This document shows positions 54,087-63,239 of a stretch of 64,000 nt of DNA, piece by piece. Below the pieces are notes generated by a model. That model ran no database searches and was not told where the DNA came from. It saw nothing but the letters and a program-made list of their open reading frames with translations. Positions within the stretch are counted from its first letter, which is position 1. Every line of letters starts with the position of its first letter. The DNA comes from Arthrobacter sp. ISL-48 (GTDB lineage Bacteria; Actinomycetota; Actinomycetes; Actinomycetales; Micrococcaceae): positions 62,001-126,000 of the forward strand of contig NZ_JAGGPL010000001.1 in assembly GCF_018613805.1 (NCBI RefSeq), in the 5' to 3' direction. Position numbers and translations under genes: made by a program.

Positions 54087-55271
54087 CTAGAGACTACTGA
54101 CTGCTAAACGTTCGTGGGCGCGGGCACGTGCCCAGCTTTCAGCATTCAGCACGGACTCCAGCGTCAGCACGGAGGATCCTGAATGTTCGCTGAGGACAGA
54201 GTCGATGGTATCCACGATGTCGGTGAAGCGGATGCGGCCATCATGGAAGGCAGTCACCGCTTCCTCGTTCGCGGCGTTGAACACCGCCGGGAACGTGCTC
54301 CCCTGCTTGGCGGCGTCCCTGGCGAGGTCCACTGCTGGGAAGGCGGCGGCATCCAACGGCTCAAACGTCCAGCTGGTGGCCTTCGTCCAGTCACAGGGCG
54401 ATGCAGCGTTGGGGACCCTGTCCGGCCAGCCCAGTCCCAATGCTATCGGGAGCCGCATGTCAGGCGGAGACGCCTGCGCAATGATGGAGCCGTCCACGAA
54501 CTGGACCATGGAATGGACCACAGACTGCGGGTGGACCACGACGTCGATCCGGTCCAGCGGGACGTCGAACAGAAGATGCGCTTCGATCAGCTCCAGGCCC
54601 TTGTTGACCAGCGTGGCTGAGTTGGTGGTGACCATCAGGCCCATGTCCCACGTGGGGTGCGCCAGCGCCTCGCGGGGTGAGACGTCATGGAGCTCTTCCC
54701 TGGTCCGGCCACGGAAGGGGCCACCGGATGCGGTGAGGATCAGCTTCTCAACCTCCGGGGCGGAGCCCGACCGCAGGCATTGGGCAATAGCGGAGTGTTC
54801 GGAGTCCACCGGCACGATCTGGCCTTCCCTGGCCGCGGCTTTCACCAGGGCGCCGCCAACAATCAGGGATTCCTTGTTTGCCAGCGCCAGTGTGGCACCC
54901 GATTTCAGGGCCGCGAGCGTTGGGGCAAGGCCGATAGAGCCCGTAATGCCGTTGAGCACCACATCCGCCTCCACTCCGGCGATGCGGGCCGACGCCTCAG
55001 GACCTGCGATGATTTCCGGCTTGAACTCCGGCCTGCCGGCGGCCCTCGCAGCATCGGCGATCAGGTCCTGGAGCCGCCGTGGATCGCCCGATGCAATGCC
55101 CACGGCCCCGGCGCCCGTATGGACGGCCTGGTGTGCCAGCAGTTCCAGGTTTCCTCCGCCGGCGCTGAGGGCCACCACCTCAAAAAGGTGCGGGGCGCCG
55201 TCGACGACGTCAATGGCCTGGGTGCCGATGGAACCGGTGGATCCGAGGAGGACGATTCTGCGTGGCTGCAT
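54087..55271 (-). CDS. dxr: 1-deoxy-D-xylulose 5-phosphate reductoisomerase
   Basis: NADPH enzyme of the MEP isoprenoid pathway. 394 residues. [17 protein letters not shown] (7-22, split by one residue here), [36 protein letters not shown] and [18 protein letters not shown] are diagnostic. GATACT lies 6 bases before the ATG, a one-mismatch leaderless promoter. It is followed by rip and, further on, ispG. Confidence 0.97.
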   Translation of the reverse strand: MQPRRIVLLGSTGSIGTQAIDVVDGAPHLFEVVALSAGGGNLELLAHQAVHTGAGAVGIASGDPRRLQDLIADAARAAGRPEFKPEIIAGPEASARIAGVEADVVLNGITGSIGLAPTLAALKSGATLALANKESLIVGGALVKAAAREGQIVPVDSEHSAIAQCLRSGSAPEVEKLILTASGGPFRGRTREELHDVSPREALAHPTWDMGLMVTTNSATLVNKGLELIEAHLLFDVPLDRIDVVVHPQSVVHSMVQFVDGSIIAQASPPDMRLPIALGLGWPDRVPNAASPCDWTKATSWTFEPLDAAAFPAVDLARDAAKQGSTFPAVFNAANEEAVTAFHDGRIRFTDIVDTIDSVLSEHSGSSVLTLESVLNAESWARARAHERLAVSSL

Positions 55272-55294
55272 TGCTTAAGTATCCCGCAACGGCC

Positions 55295-55322
55295 TTGACC
55301 CGAAACGCGGCGGGCGTAACGT
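55295..55322 (+). promoter_or_regulatory. Promoter of the lipase maturation factor homologue (leaderless)
   Basis: TTGACC (55295-55300), 16-base spacer, TAACGT (55317-55322), 6 bases, GTG at 55329. It is divergent from dxr. Confidence 0.7.
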
Positions 55323-55328
55323 GGAAGC

Positions 55329-56807
55329 GTGGACTGGCTTTCCTGGTTGGATGCGCCGGATTACGAGTTCGCCCGGCAGGTGCTGCAGCGCGGCGTCGCG
55401 GCACTCTACTTCGTTGCCTTCCTTTCCTCGGTCAACCAGTTTCCGGCACTCCTCGGGGAACGAGGACTCCTTCCCGTTCCCGATTATCTGGAGGGATTCG
55501 GCACACACCGGCGGCCCACTCTTTTCCGCTGGCGCTATTCGGACCGTCTGCTGCGCGCGGTCTGCGCAACCGGACTGGCCATCTCGGCGCTGCTGGTGGC
55601 CGGTCTTCCGCAGCTGGGGCCGCCATGGCTGCCTCTGATTGCCTTCCTCTCGCTGTGGCTGCTGTACATGTCAATCGTGAATGTGGGCCAGACCTTCTAC
55701 GGCTTCGGCTGGGAGATGCTGCTCCTCGAAGCAGGCTTCATGGTTGCTTTCCTCGGGTCGGACCAGACGGATCCGCCGCGCACCATCCTGATCCTGGTGG
55801 CTTGGCTGGTGTTCCGGCTGGAGTTTGGCGCGGGCATGATCAAGATCCGCGGCGGCCGGGAATGGCGCGACCTCACCGCCCTGTATTACCACCATGAGAC
55901 CCAGCCGATGCCGGGGCCGTTGAGCCGGCAGGCGCATCTCCTGCCCCGCCCCTTCCATCGAATGGAAGTGCTGGGAAACCATGTTGCGCAGCTGGTGGTG
56001 CCCTTCTTCCTCTTCGCCCCACAGCCAGTCGCCAGCGCCGCCGCGGGAATCATCATCTTCACCCAGTTGTGGCTCGTGGCCAGCGGAAATTTCGCGTGGC
56101 TCAACTGGATCGCCATCGTGCTGGCTTTCTCGGGGGTCAGCGACCGGGTGGCCCACGCCGTGCTTCCGGTCCTGCCGGTGGACTGGCATCCCGAGGTCAC
56201 TCCCGGCAGCCGGGTCTCTCCGCTGTGGTGGCTGGCCATCACGCTGGCTGCGACGCTCCTGCTGGTGGTGCTGAGCTACTGGCCGGTGCGCAACCTGTTC
56301 TCCAGGCGCCAACTCATGAATGCAAGCTTCAACCGGTGGCAACTGGTCAACACCTATGGGGCGTTCGGCACGGTCACCAAGCAGCGGGTAGAGATCGTTG
56401 TGGAGGGCACCCTGGATGAGAATCCGGAGGCCTCCGCGGACTGGCGCGAGTATGGCTTCAAAGGAAAGCCCGGTGACGTGCGCCGTGTGCCGCGGCAATG
56501 GGCCCCCTACCACCTGCGGCTGGACTGGTTGATGTGGTTCCTGCCGCTGCGCACTGTGCACGAGGAATGGTTTTACGCCTTCCTCACGAAGCTGCTCGAA
56601 GCGGACCGGCAGGTCCTGCGCCTGCTGCGGCAGGACCCGTTCGACGGCGGCCGGCCCCGCTGGGTGCGCGCCCGCAGCTACCTGTACCGCTTCGCCACGC
56701 GGGCCGAGTTCCGCGAAACGGGTCAACGTTGGGTCCGGACGCCCCTCTATGAGGCCATCCCGCCGCTGTCCCTCCCCCGGGCACGGGGGCGCAGCATGGA
56801 CGAGTGA
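55329..56807 (+). CDS. Lipase maturation factor family membrane protein
   Basis: 492 residues. About eight hydrophobic segments in the first 330 residues are followed by a soluble C-terminal domain. SIVNVGQTFYGFGWEMLLLEAGF, FRLEFGAGMIKIRGGREWRDL and YYHHETQPMPGPLS are typical of the LMF1 family; LNTYGAFG-like LVNTYGAFGTVTKQR opens the C-terminal part. LMF1 folds lipases in the animal ER; the bacterial role is unknown. The GTG start lies 6 bases after TAACGT. Confidence 0.9.
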   Translation: MDWLSWLDAPDYEFARQVLQRGVAALYFVAFLSSVNQFPALLGERGLLPVPDYLEGFGTHRRPTLFRWRYSDRLLRAVCATGLAISALLVAGLPQLGPPWLPLIAFLSLWLLYMSIVNVGQTFYGFGWEMLLLEAGFMVAFLGSDQTDPPRTILILVAWLVFRLEFGAGMIKIRGGREWRDLTALYYHHETQPMPGPLSRQAHLLPRPFHRMEVLGNHVAQLVVPFFLFAPQPVASAAAGIIIFTQLWLVASGNFAWLNWIAIVLAFSGVSDRVAHAVLPVLPVDWHPEVTPGSRVSPLWWLAITLAATLLLVVLSYWPVRNLFSRRQLMNASFNRWQLVNTYGAFGTVTKQRVEIVVEGTLDENPEASADWREYGFKGKPGDVRRVPRQWAPYHLRLDWLMWFLPLRTVHEEWFYAFLTKLLEADRQVLRLLRQDPFDGGRPRWVRARSYLYRFATRAEFRETGQRWVRTPLYEAIPPLSLPRARGRSMDE

Positions 56808-56811
56808 CGGG

Positions 56812-57651
56812 CTAGGTTCGGGCTCCGGCCCTGCGCAGAGTGGCCTCGGCATGCTTGAGAATGGGCCCGTCGATCATTCTGCCGTTGTACTGGAAGACTC
56901 CTGTCCCGGCTGTTGCGGCGGCCTGCAGCAGTGCGGTGGCGGCGGCGACGTCGGCCTCGGAAGGTTCGTAGGCACTCCGGACAACATTGGCCTGGGTGGG
57001 GTGGATGCAGGCCTTGGAGCTGAACCCTGAGGCCACAGCGTCGCCGGCTTCCACGGAAAGGCCGGCGACGTCCGGGATATTGACGTACACCGCGTCGACC
57101 GCCTCCTTCCCGAAGGCGCGCGCGGCCAGAAGCACCGAGGACCTGGCGTGGAGCGCGACAGCCCGGTAGCCGCCGTCGTCCTTCCTGCTGGACGTCCCGC
57201 CCAGGGAAGCAAGCAGGTCCTCCGCGCCCCACATCAGCGCCACGACGTTGGGGGCGGCGGCGATGGCCGGGGCATTGAGGACTCCAGCGGCTGTCTCGCA
57301 CAGGGCAATCACGTGGTAGCCCTCAAGTGGCTTCAGCTGTTCCGCGCTCTCGGCCTTGGCCAGCATCACTGTCTTGTAGGGTGTGTGCGCGAGGCAGTGG
57401 AGGTCCTTCTCAAATTCTTCCGTTCCTGCCGGGTTGATCCGGACGATGGTGCGGCTGGGATCCAGCTCCGGAGTATCGCCGGCGGCGCCGAGCTGCGCCA
57501 GGATGGCGCCCCGGGCCCGTTGCTTGTCCGCCGGGGCCACCGCGTCCTCGAGATCCAGGATGACGGCGTCCGCGCGTTCAGCGGCCTTCTGGTAGCGCTC
57601 CGGCCTGTCGGCAGGGCAGAACAGCAGGGCAGGTCCCATCAGGAAGGTCAT
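56812..57651 (-). CDS. CitE-like HpcH/HpaI lyase, probable (R)-3-hydroxyacyl-CoA lyase
   Basis: 279 residues, TIM barrel. LFCPADRPERYQKAAERADA, VILDLEDAVAP, IVRINPAGTEEFEKDL, ALCETAAGVLNAPAI and LMWGAEDLLASLGG carry the metal-binding Glu/Asp. Last gene of the catabolic operon, overlapping maoC by 4 bases. By gene content it matches Rv2498c, which splits (R)-HMG-CoA in leucine breakdown and citramalyl-CoA in itaconate breakdown. Function here is inferred from context. Confidence 0.85.
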   Translation of the reverse strand: MTFLMGPALLFCPADRPERYQKAAERADAVILDLEDAVAPADKQRARGAILAQLGAAGDTPELDPSRTIVRINPAGTEEFEKDLHCLAHTPYKTVMLAKAESAEQLKPLEGYHVIALCETAAGVLNAPAIAAAPNVVALMWGAEDLLASLGGTSSRKDDGGYRAVALHARSSVLLAARAFGKEAVDAVYVNIPDVAGLSVEAGDAVASGFSSKACIHPTQANVVRSAYEPSEADVAAATALLQAAATAGTGVFQYNGRMIDGPILKHAEATLRRAGART

Positions 57652-58229
57652 AGGGACATTGTCCCCTTTTCACGCCCCTGCCGGCGCCCCTGCCGGCTCT
57701 CCTGTTGGCTCTCCTTGCTACTGTCCCCCTCCAGGCCGACGTGGGCCTCGCGTGTCCACATCAGGCAACTCCGGCTGGCCAGGGCCACCACAATGCCGTC
57801 CTGATTCCGGCCGGTGTGCGCCATGGTCACGACGCCCTGGCCTGGCCGTGAACCCGAAAGTCGCTTCCGGGTAACCACGGTCTCTGTGTAGAGAGTGTCC
57901 CCGTGGTACAGCGGATGCGGAAAGGAGACGTCCGTCAGGCCGAGCTGGGCGACGATGGTGCCCTGGGTCAGCTGGGAAACGGACTGGCCGACCACGGTGG
58001 CCAGGGTGAACATCGAGTTCACCAGTCGCTGGCCGAACGGTTGCCCGGCGCTCCAGGCCGCGTCGAGGTGCAGCGCCTGCGTGTTCATGGTCAGGGTGGT
58101 AAACAGGACGTTGTCCGCTTCCGTCACTGTCCGGCCCGGCCGATGGGCATAGACCACTCCTTCTTCGAGTTCCTCGAAGTACAGGCCGCGCTGTTCAATG
58201 ACGCGGGGCGGCGGTGGATTATCCGTCAT
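57648..58229 (-). CDS. MaoC-like enoyl-CoA/itaconyl-CoA hydratase
   Basis: 193 residues, hot-dog fold. [23 protein letters not shown] and [21 protein letters not shown]-like residues ([13 protein letters not shown]) match MaoC hydratases such as Rv2499c. It would hydrate 3-methylglutaconyl-CoA or itaconyl-CoA. The last 23 residues form a basic Ser/Gln/Arg tail. It overlaps both neighbours by 4 bases. Confidence 0.85.
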   Translation of the reverse strand: MTDNPPPPRVIEQRGLYFEELEEGVVYAHRPGRTVTEADNVLFTTLTMNTQALHLDAAWSAGQPFGQRLVNSMFTLATVVGQSVSQLTQGTIVAQLGLTDVSFPHPLYHGDTLYTETVVTRKRLSGSRPGQGVVTMAHTGRNQDGIVVALASRSCLMWTREAHVGLEGDSSKESQQESRQGRRQGREKGTMSL

Positions 58230-58987
58230 ACGGTCATTTCCCGGTCTTCTTCGAACAGCTCAGCGCCGGTTGCTGCCGCCACATCCTCAGCGGAAACATT
58301 CGGCGCCAGCTCACGGAGGACCAGCCTGGAAGCCCCTCCATCAGGGACGACGTCGATCACGGCAAGGTCGGTGATGATCCGGTCCACGCAGGCCTTGCCC
58401 GTCAGGGGCAGCGTGCACTGCTGCACGATCTTGGGATTGCCGTTGCGGTCCACGTGTTCCATCATCACGATCACCTTCTTTGCTCCGAAGACCAGGTCCA
58501 TGGCCCCGCCCATGCCCTTGACCATCTTTCCCGGGATCATCCAGTTGGCCAGGTCCCCGTTGGCAGCGACCTCCATGGCACCGAGCACTGCCACATCGAC
58601 ATGCCCGCCGCGGATCATGCCGAATGATGACGCGGAGTCGAAGAAGGCGGCGCCTTTGTTGACGGTGACGGTTTCCTTGCCCGCGTTGATCAGGTCGGGA
58701 TCCACCTCGTCCTCGCCCGGATAGGGCCCGACGCCGAGGATACCGTTCTCCGAATGAAGCACCACTTCCACACCCGCCGGAATGTAGTTGGGGATCAGGG
58801 TGGGCATGCCGATGCCCAGGTTCACGTACTGTCCGTTGCTGAGTTCCTGGGCCACCCTTGCCGCCAGTTCGTTGCGGGTCCAGCCTTTGCTGCCAGGAAG
58901 GGTGGTCGACGGGTGCGCGACGGCGGCCCGGCGGTATTCAGGCCGGACGCCTTCCGGCCTGGGAGCCTGGGGGCTGTTCGGGTCCAT
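58226..58987 (-). CDS. scoB: 3-oxoacid CoA-transferase subunit B
   Basis: 253 residues. [17 protein letters not shown] and the catalytic Glu in [13 protein letters not shown] are present, as are [19 protein letters not shown] and [17 protein letters not shown]. With subunit A it transfers CoA from succinyl-CoA to acetoacetate. The N-terminus has an extra 30 or so residues before the domain. It lies 2 bases after scoA and overlaps maoC. Confidence 0.92.
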   Translation of the reverse strand: MDPNSPQAPRPEGVRPEYRRAAVAHPSTTLPGSKGWTRNELAARVAQELSNGQYVNLGIGMPTLIPNYIPAGVEVVLHSENGILGVGPYPGEDEVDPDLINAGKETVTVNKGAAFFDSASSFGMIRGGHVDVAVLGAMEVAANGDLANWMIPGKMVKGMGGAMDLVFGAKKVIVMMEHVDRNGNPKIVQQCTLPLTGKACVDRIITDLAVIDVVPDGGASRLVLRELAPNVSAEDVAAATGAELFEEDREMTV

Positions 58988-58989
58988 GG

Positions 58990-59817
58990 CTAGGCTCCTG
59001 CCTGATCTGCTGTTGTTTCTGTTGCCGGTGCTGTTGCCTTTGCAAGCCCAGCGGATGCTGACGGCGCCGCGAGGGACACCGTCCGCTTTTCAATGCGTTT
59101 CTCGCTCTGCCCTGCAAGTACCACGCGCTGGACGAAGATGCCGGGCGTGTGCACATGCTCCGGATCGAGTTCCCCAGGTTCCACCAGTTCCTCCACCTCG
59201 GCGATGGTGATCCTGCCTGCCATGGCGCAGAGCGGGTTGAAGTTCATGGCCGTGGCATGGAAGACCAGGTTGCCGTGGCGGTCGCCCTTCCAGGCATGGA
59301 CCAGGCCGAAGTCCGGCGTCAGTGACTCCTCCAGGACGTAGTCAACCCCGTTGAAGGTGCGTACTTCCTTGGGCGCGGAGGCTATGGCGATGCCGCCGTA
59401 AGCGTCGTACTTCTGCGGAAGGCCGCCGTCGGACACCTGCGTGCCCACGCCCGCCTTTGTATAGAACGCCGGGATCCCGGCCCCGCCCGCACGCAGTTTC
59501 TCGGCCAGCGTTCCCTGCGGCGTCAGAACCACCTCCAGTTCACCGGAAAGATACTGGCGGGCGAACTCCTTGTTTTCGCCCACGTAGGAGCTGACGGTGC
59601 GCCGGATCCGGCCGTCACGCAGCAGGACGCCCAGTCCCCAGTCGTCCACGCCGCAGTTGTTGCTCACGGTTTCCAGGTCCTTGGTGCCGCGGCGGTGCAG
59701 GGCGTCGATCAGGCCTATCGGAATCCCGCAGAGGCCGAACCCGCCGACAGCCAGGGATGCGCCGTCGGGAATGTCCGCGATAGCTTCCTCTGCGCTGGCA
59801 ACAACCTTGTTAATCAT
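58990..59817 (-). CDS. scoA: 3-oxoacid CoA-transferase subunit A
   Basis: 275 residues. [54 protein letters not shown] (shortened here) and [19 protein letters not shown] are characteristic. It forms the SCOT-type transferase with scoB, ending leucine breakdown by activating acetoacetate. A C-terminal Ala/Thr-rich tail of about 30 residues is extra. Confidence 0.92.
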   Translation of the reverse strand: MINKVVASAEEAIADIPDGASLAVGGFGLCGIPIGLIDALHRRGTKDLETVSNNCGVDDWGLGVLLRDGRIRRTVSSYVGENKEFARQYLSGELEVVLTPQGTLAEKLRAGGAGIPAFYTKAGVGTQVSDGGLPQKYDAYGGIAIASAPKEVRTFNGVDYVLEESLTPDFGLVHAWKGDRHGNLVFHATAMNFNPLCAMAGRITIAEVEELVEPGELDPEHVHTPGIFVQRVVLAGQSEKRIEKRTVSLAAPSASAGLAKATAPATETTADQAGA

Positions 59818-59837
59818 CAGTGATCCTTTCAGGCCGG

Positions 59838-61001
59838 CTACAGTCCCAGTTCGCGGGCGATCAGCATCAGCTGGACCTCCGTGGTGCCCTCCCCCACTTC
59901 AAGGATTTTGGAGTCGCGGTAGTGGCGTGCCACGGTGAATTCGTTGATGAAGCCATAGCCGCCGAACACCTGGGTGGCGTCCCGCGCGTTGTCCATGGCT
60001 GCCTCGCCTGCGACCATCTTAGCGATGGCCGCCTGGGTCTTGAACGGCTTGCCTGCCAGCATCCTCGCCGCGGCGTCGTAGTAGGCCAGGCGGGCGGTGT
60101 GGGCCCGGGCTTCCATCCGGGCAATCTTGAAGGAAATGGCCTGGTACTTGCCGATGTGGTGCCCGAAGGCGCTGCGTTCCTTCGCATACTTCACGGACAG
60201 GTCCACGCAGCCCTGTGCGGCTCCTGTGGCCAAGGCTGCGATGGCGATCCGGCCCTCATCCAGGATGGAGAGGAAGTTGGCGTAGCCGCGGCCTTCTTCG
60301 CCGAGCAGGTTCTCTTCAGGGACGCGGACATTGTTCAGGGTCAGCGGATGCGTGTCGGAGGCGTTCCAGCCCACCTTGTTATAGGCCTTCTCCGCCTTGA
60401 ACCCAGGGGTGTTGGTGGGCACCAGGATGGTGGAGATCTCCTTCTTGATGCTCCCGTCCTTGCGCTCCTTTTGGCCGGTGACGGCGGTGACGGTGACCAG
60501 GCGGGTGATGTCCGTCCCGGAGTTGGTGATGAATTCCTTGTTGCCATTGATCACCCAGTTCCCCGCCTCACGCCGGGCGTGCGTCTTGGTGCCGCCGGCG
60601 TCAGAGCCCGCCTCCGGCTCGGTGAGGCCGAAGCCGGCCAGAGCCTCGCCCGAGGCCAGCAGCGGCAGCCACTCCTTTTTCTGGGCGTCAGTGCCGAAGC
60701 GGTAGACGGGCATGGCACCGAGGGACACGCCTGCCTCCAAGGTGATGGCCACGGACTGGTCCACCCGGCCCAACTGCTCCAGGGCGAGCGCCAGGGCGAA
60801 GTAGTCACCGCCCATTCCGCCGTACTCCTCCGGGAACGGCAGTCCAAAGAGCCCCATGTCGGCCATGTGGGAGACCACCTCGTAGGGGAAGCTGTGCTCC
60901 TCGTCGTGCCGCGTGGAGACCGGTGCCACGACGTTGTCCGCGAAGTCCCGGACAGTATCGCTGAGGTCCTGGTATTCCTCGCTGAGGTCAAAATCCGGCA
61001 T
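59838..61001 (-). CDS. Acyl-CoA dehydrogenase, probably isovaleryl-CoA dehydrogenase
   Basis: 387 residues, FAD flavoenzyme. [46 protein letters not shown]-like [15 protein letters not shown] and [21 protein letters not shown] are standard. Between the carboxylase genes and the CoA transferase genes it best fits isovaleryl-CoA oxidation to 3-methylcrotonyl-CoA (FadE19-like), though motifs alone do not fix the chain specificity. Confidence 0.9.
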   Translation of the reverse strand: MPDFDLSEEYQDLSDTVRDFADNVVAPVSTRHDEEHSFPYEVVSHMADMGLFGLPFPEEYGGMGGDYFALALALEQLGRVDQSVAITLEAGVSLGAMPVYRFGTDAQKKEWLPLLASGEALAGFGLTEPEAGSDAGGTKTHARREAGNWVINGNKEFITNSGTDITRLVTVTAVTGQKERKDGSIKKEISTILVPTNTPGFKAEKAYNKVGWNASDTHPLTLNNVRVPEENLLGEEGRGYANFLSILDEGRIAIAALATGAAQGCVDLSVKYAKERSAFGHHIGKYQAISFKIARMEARAHTARLAYYDAAARMLAGKPFKTQAAIAKMVAGEAAMDNARDATQVFGGYGFINEFTVARHYRDSKILEVGEGTTEVQLMLIARELGL

Positions 61002-61003
61002 GT

Positions 61004-63232
61004 CTAGGCTCCCTTGCCAGTGCTGGTTGAAGTGTTGCCAGTGTTGGTTGAAGTGTTCGTTGGTTCGTTGGTTGGATCGTTGGTTGGTTTCTGGATGGTG
61101 GCCACCACTTGGTCAGCCTTCACGAGGTCGCCGGACCTGATGCTGATGTGCACGGTGCCCTCCAGCGGCGCCAACAGCTGGTGTTCCATCTTCATGGCCT
61201 CCACGGAGAGCAGTACCTGTCCGGCTGCCACGGTGTCGCCGTCGCCTACCGCGACGGACACCACGGTTCCGGGCATCGGCGAGCGCACCGCCGGGTCCGC
61301 GGTTCCCTCCTCGCCTTCGATGGCTGCCAGCACACGGGCCAGCCGTGATTCACGGGTGAGCACCTCAAGCCGGCAGGACCAGCCTCCGTTGCCCAGGTAG
61401 ACGGTCTGTGGATGGCCCTCCGGCGGGTAGTCCGCCCAGGATGAGCCCAGGGCGAACCGCACTTCCTCGCCGTCGATCTCCACAAATGCGTTGTCATCCG
61501 AGAGCCCGATCACCTTCACCACATGCTCGGGTCCGGCGTCGACCCTCACCCTGGCGTGCCCAAGGTCCCTGTTGTTCAGCCAGGTAACTGCAACGGTGGA
61601 GATCGTGTCGTCTGGGACGCCGAAGCTCATCGTCCAGGGGGCGGGTGCGCCCACACGCCAGCCATGGATGGTGTTCCAGGGGGACCCCACTGTGGACGGC
61701 GCCTCGGCCAAGACCCAGAACTGCATGGCCGCGGCGATGAGCTCGGCATCACCAACGTGGCGGAAGCTGAAGTGGGGCATCCTGCGCTCGATCAGTCCGG
61801 TGTCGAGCCTGCCGGCCCGGACGTCATGGTCGTTGATCAGCAGGCGCAGGTATTCGACGTTCGTGTCGATGCCGAGCACCGTATACCGCGCAAGGGCCTC
61901 GTCCAGCTTGTCCAGCGCCGCTCTCCGGTCCCGGCCCCAGGCAATGACCTTGGAGACCATGGGATCGTAATCGCTGGAAATCTCGAGTCCCTGGAGCAGT
62001 GAGGAATCGATCCGGATGGCCGGGTCCTCCGACGCCGGTGTGGAGGCATCAAAATCGTCCATGGCGGTGAAGATCGTGCCCCTCTCATCCAAGAGCACCA
62101 CTTCGCCGCCTGCTGGCAGGAAGTTCCGTTCCGGGACCTCGGCGTAGACGCGGGCTTCGACGGCGTGGCCGTTGAGTTCGACGTCGGACTGGCGGACGGT
62201 GAGCACCTCGCCAGCGGCGATGCGCACCTGCCATTCGACCAGATCGACGCCGGTAACCATTTCGGTGACGGGGTGTTCCACCTGCAGGCGGGTGTTCATC
62301 TCCATGAAGAAGAACTCGTCCGGGGCGTCGTCGGAGACCAGGAACTCCACGGTCCCGGCCCCACTGTAGTTGACACTGCGGGCGGCCTGACAGGCGGCTT
62401 CTCCGATCCTCGCCCGGACCGCGGCACCGTCGGGAAGTGATTCCAGCAGCGGAGATGGCGCCTCCTCGATGACCTTTTGGTGCCGGCGCTGCAGGGAGCA
62501 TTCACGCTCGCCAAGAAAGATGACGTTGCCATGGTTGTCGGCCAGGACCTGCACCTCGATGTGCCGGGGCGTGGACACAAGCCTTTCCAGGAACAGGGTG
62601 TCGTCGCCGAACGCACTCGCCGCGACGCGCCGGGCCGTGGCCAGGGTGGCTTCCAGTTCCTCGGACCGTTCGACGGCGTGCATGCCCTTGCCGCCGCCGC
62701 CCGCGGAGGGCTTGATGAGCAAGGGAAAGCCGACTCGGGCCGCGGCCTTAACCAGCTGGGCATCAGTCAGTCCCGGCTGTGCGATTCCCGGGACGACGGG
62801 AACGCCGTAACCTGCCACGTGATTCTTGGACCGGATCTTGTCCCCCATGATATTCAGGGAGTCAACGCCGGGGCCGATGAACGTGATGCCGGCTTTCTCC
62901 AGGGCCCGGGCAAAGTCCACATTCTCACTCAGGAAGCCGTAGCCGGGGTGGACAGCCTCGGCGCCGCTGTCACGGCAGGCCTGGAGAATGGCCTCGATCT
63001 TGAGGTAGCTCTCGGACGCGGCGGCCGGGCCGATCAGCACGGCGCTGTCCGCTTCGCGCACGTGGCGCGCGCCGGCGTCGGCCTCGCTGTACACGGCGAC
63101 CGAACGAATGCCCAGGGCGCGCAGGGTCCGGATCACGCGGCAGGCGATCTCGCCGCGGTTGGCCACGAGCACGGTATGGAACAGCGGCTCGGGGCTCTGG
63201 GGCTTCTGCTGTGGTATGGAAGTACTCGTCAT
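61004..63232 (-). CDS. Biotin-dependent acyl-CoA carboxylase alpha subunit (probable 3-methylcrotonyl-CoA carboxylase)
   Basis: 742 residues. Biotin carboxylase (VANRGEIACRVIRTLR, KPSAGGGGKGMHAV, FMEMNTRLQVEHPVTEMVTG), a linker, and a biotinyl domain with EAMKMEH (Lys681). It carboxylates the carrier that the beta subunit then uses. The context makes 3-methylcrotonyl-CoA the likely acceptor. After residue 714 there is an unusual PTN/STN-rich tail. It lies 7 bases after the beta-subunit gene and 2 before the dehydrogenase. Confidence 0.92.
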   Translation of the reverse strand: MTSTSIPQQKPQSPEPLFHTVLVANRGEIACRVIRTLRALGIRSVAVYSEADAGARHVREADSAVLIGPAAASESYLKIEAILQACRDSGAEAVHPGYGFLSENVDFARALEKAGITFIGPGVDSLNIMGDKIRSKNHVAGYGVPVVPGIAQPGLTDAQLVKAAARVGFPLLIKPSAGGGGKGMHAVERSEELEATLATARRVAASAFGDDTLFLERLVSTPRHIEVQVLADNHGNVIFLGERECSLQRRHQKVIEEAPSPLLESLPDGAAVRARIGEAACQAARSVNYSGAGTVEFLVSDDAPDEFFFMEMNTRLQVEHPVTEMVTGVDLVEWQVRIAAGEVLTVRQSDVELNGHAVEARVYAEVPERNFLPAGGEVVLLDERGTIFTAMDDFDASTPASEDPAIRIDSSLLQGLEISSDYDPMVSKVIAWGRDRRAALDKLDEALARYTVLGIDTNVEYLRLLINDHDVRAGRLDTGLIERRMPHFSFRHVGDAELIAAAMQFWVLAEAPSTVGSPWNTIHGWRVGAPAPWTMSFGVPDDTISTVAVTWLNNRDLGHARVRVDAGPEHVVKVIGLSDDNAFVEIDGEEVRFALGSSWADYPPEGHPQTVYLGNGGWSCRLEVLTRESRLARVLAAIEGEEGTADPAVRSPMPGTVVSVAVGDGDTVAAGQVLLSVEAMKMEHQLLAPLEGTVHISIRSGDLVKADQVVATIQKPTNDPTNEPTNTSTNTGNTSTSTGKGA

Positions 63233-63239
63233 CTCGGCC

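Noticed and set aside
55671-56852. A 393-codon minus-strand frame opposite the lipase maturation factor homologue
   Set aside because: It is rich in Pro/Gln/Arg with no family resemblance, while the plus-strand gene has a good promoter and motifs.
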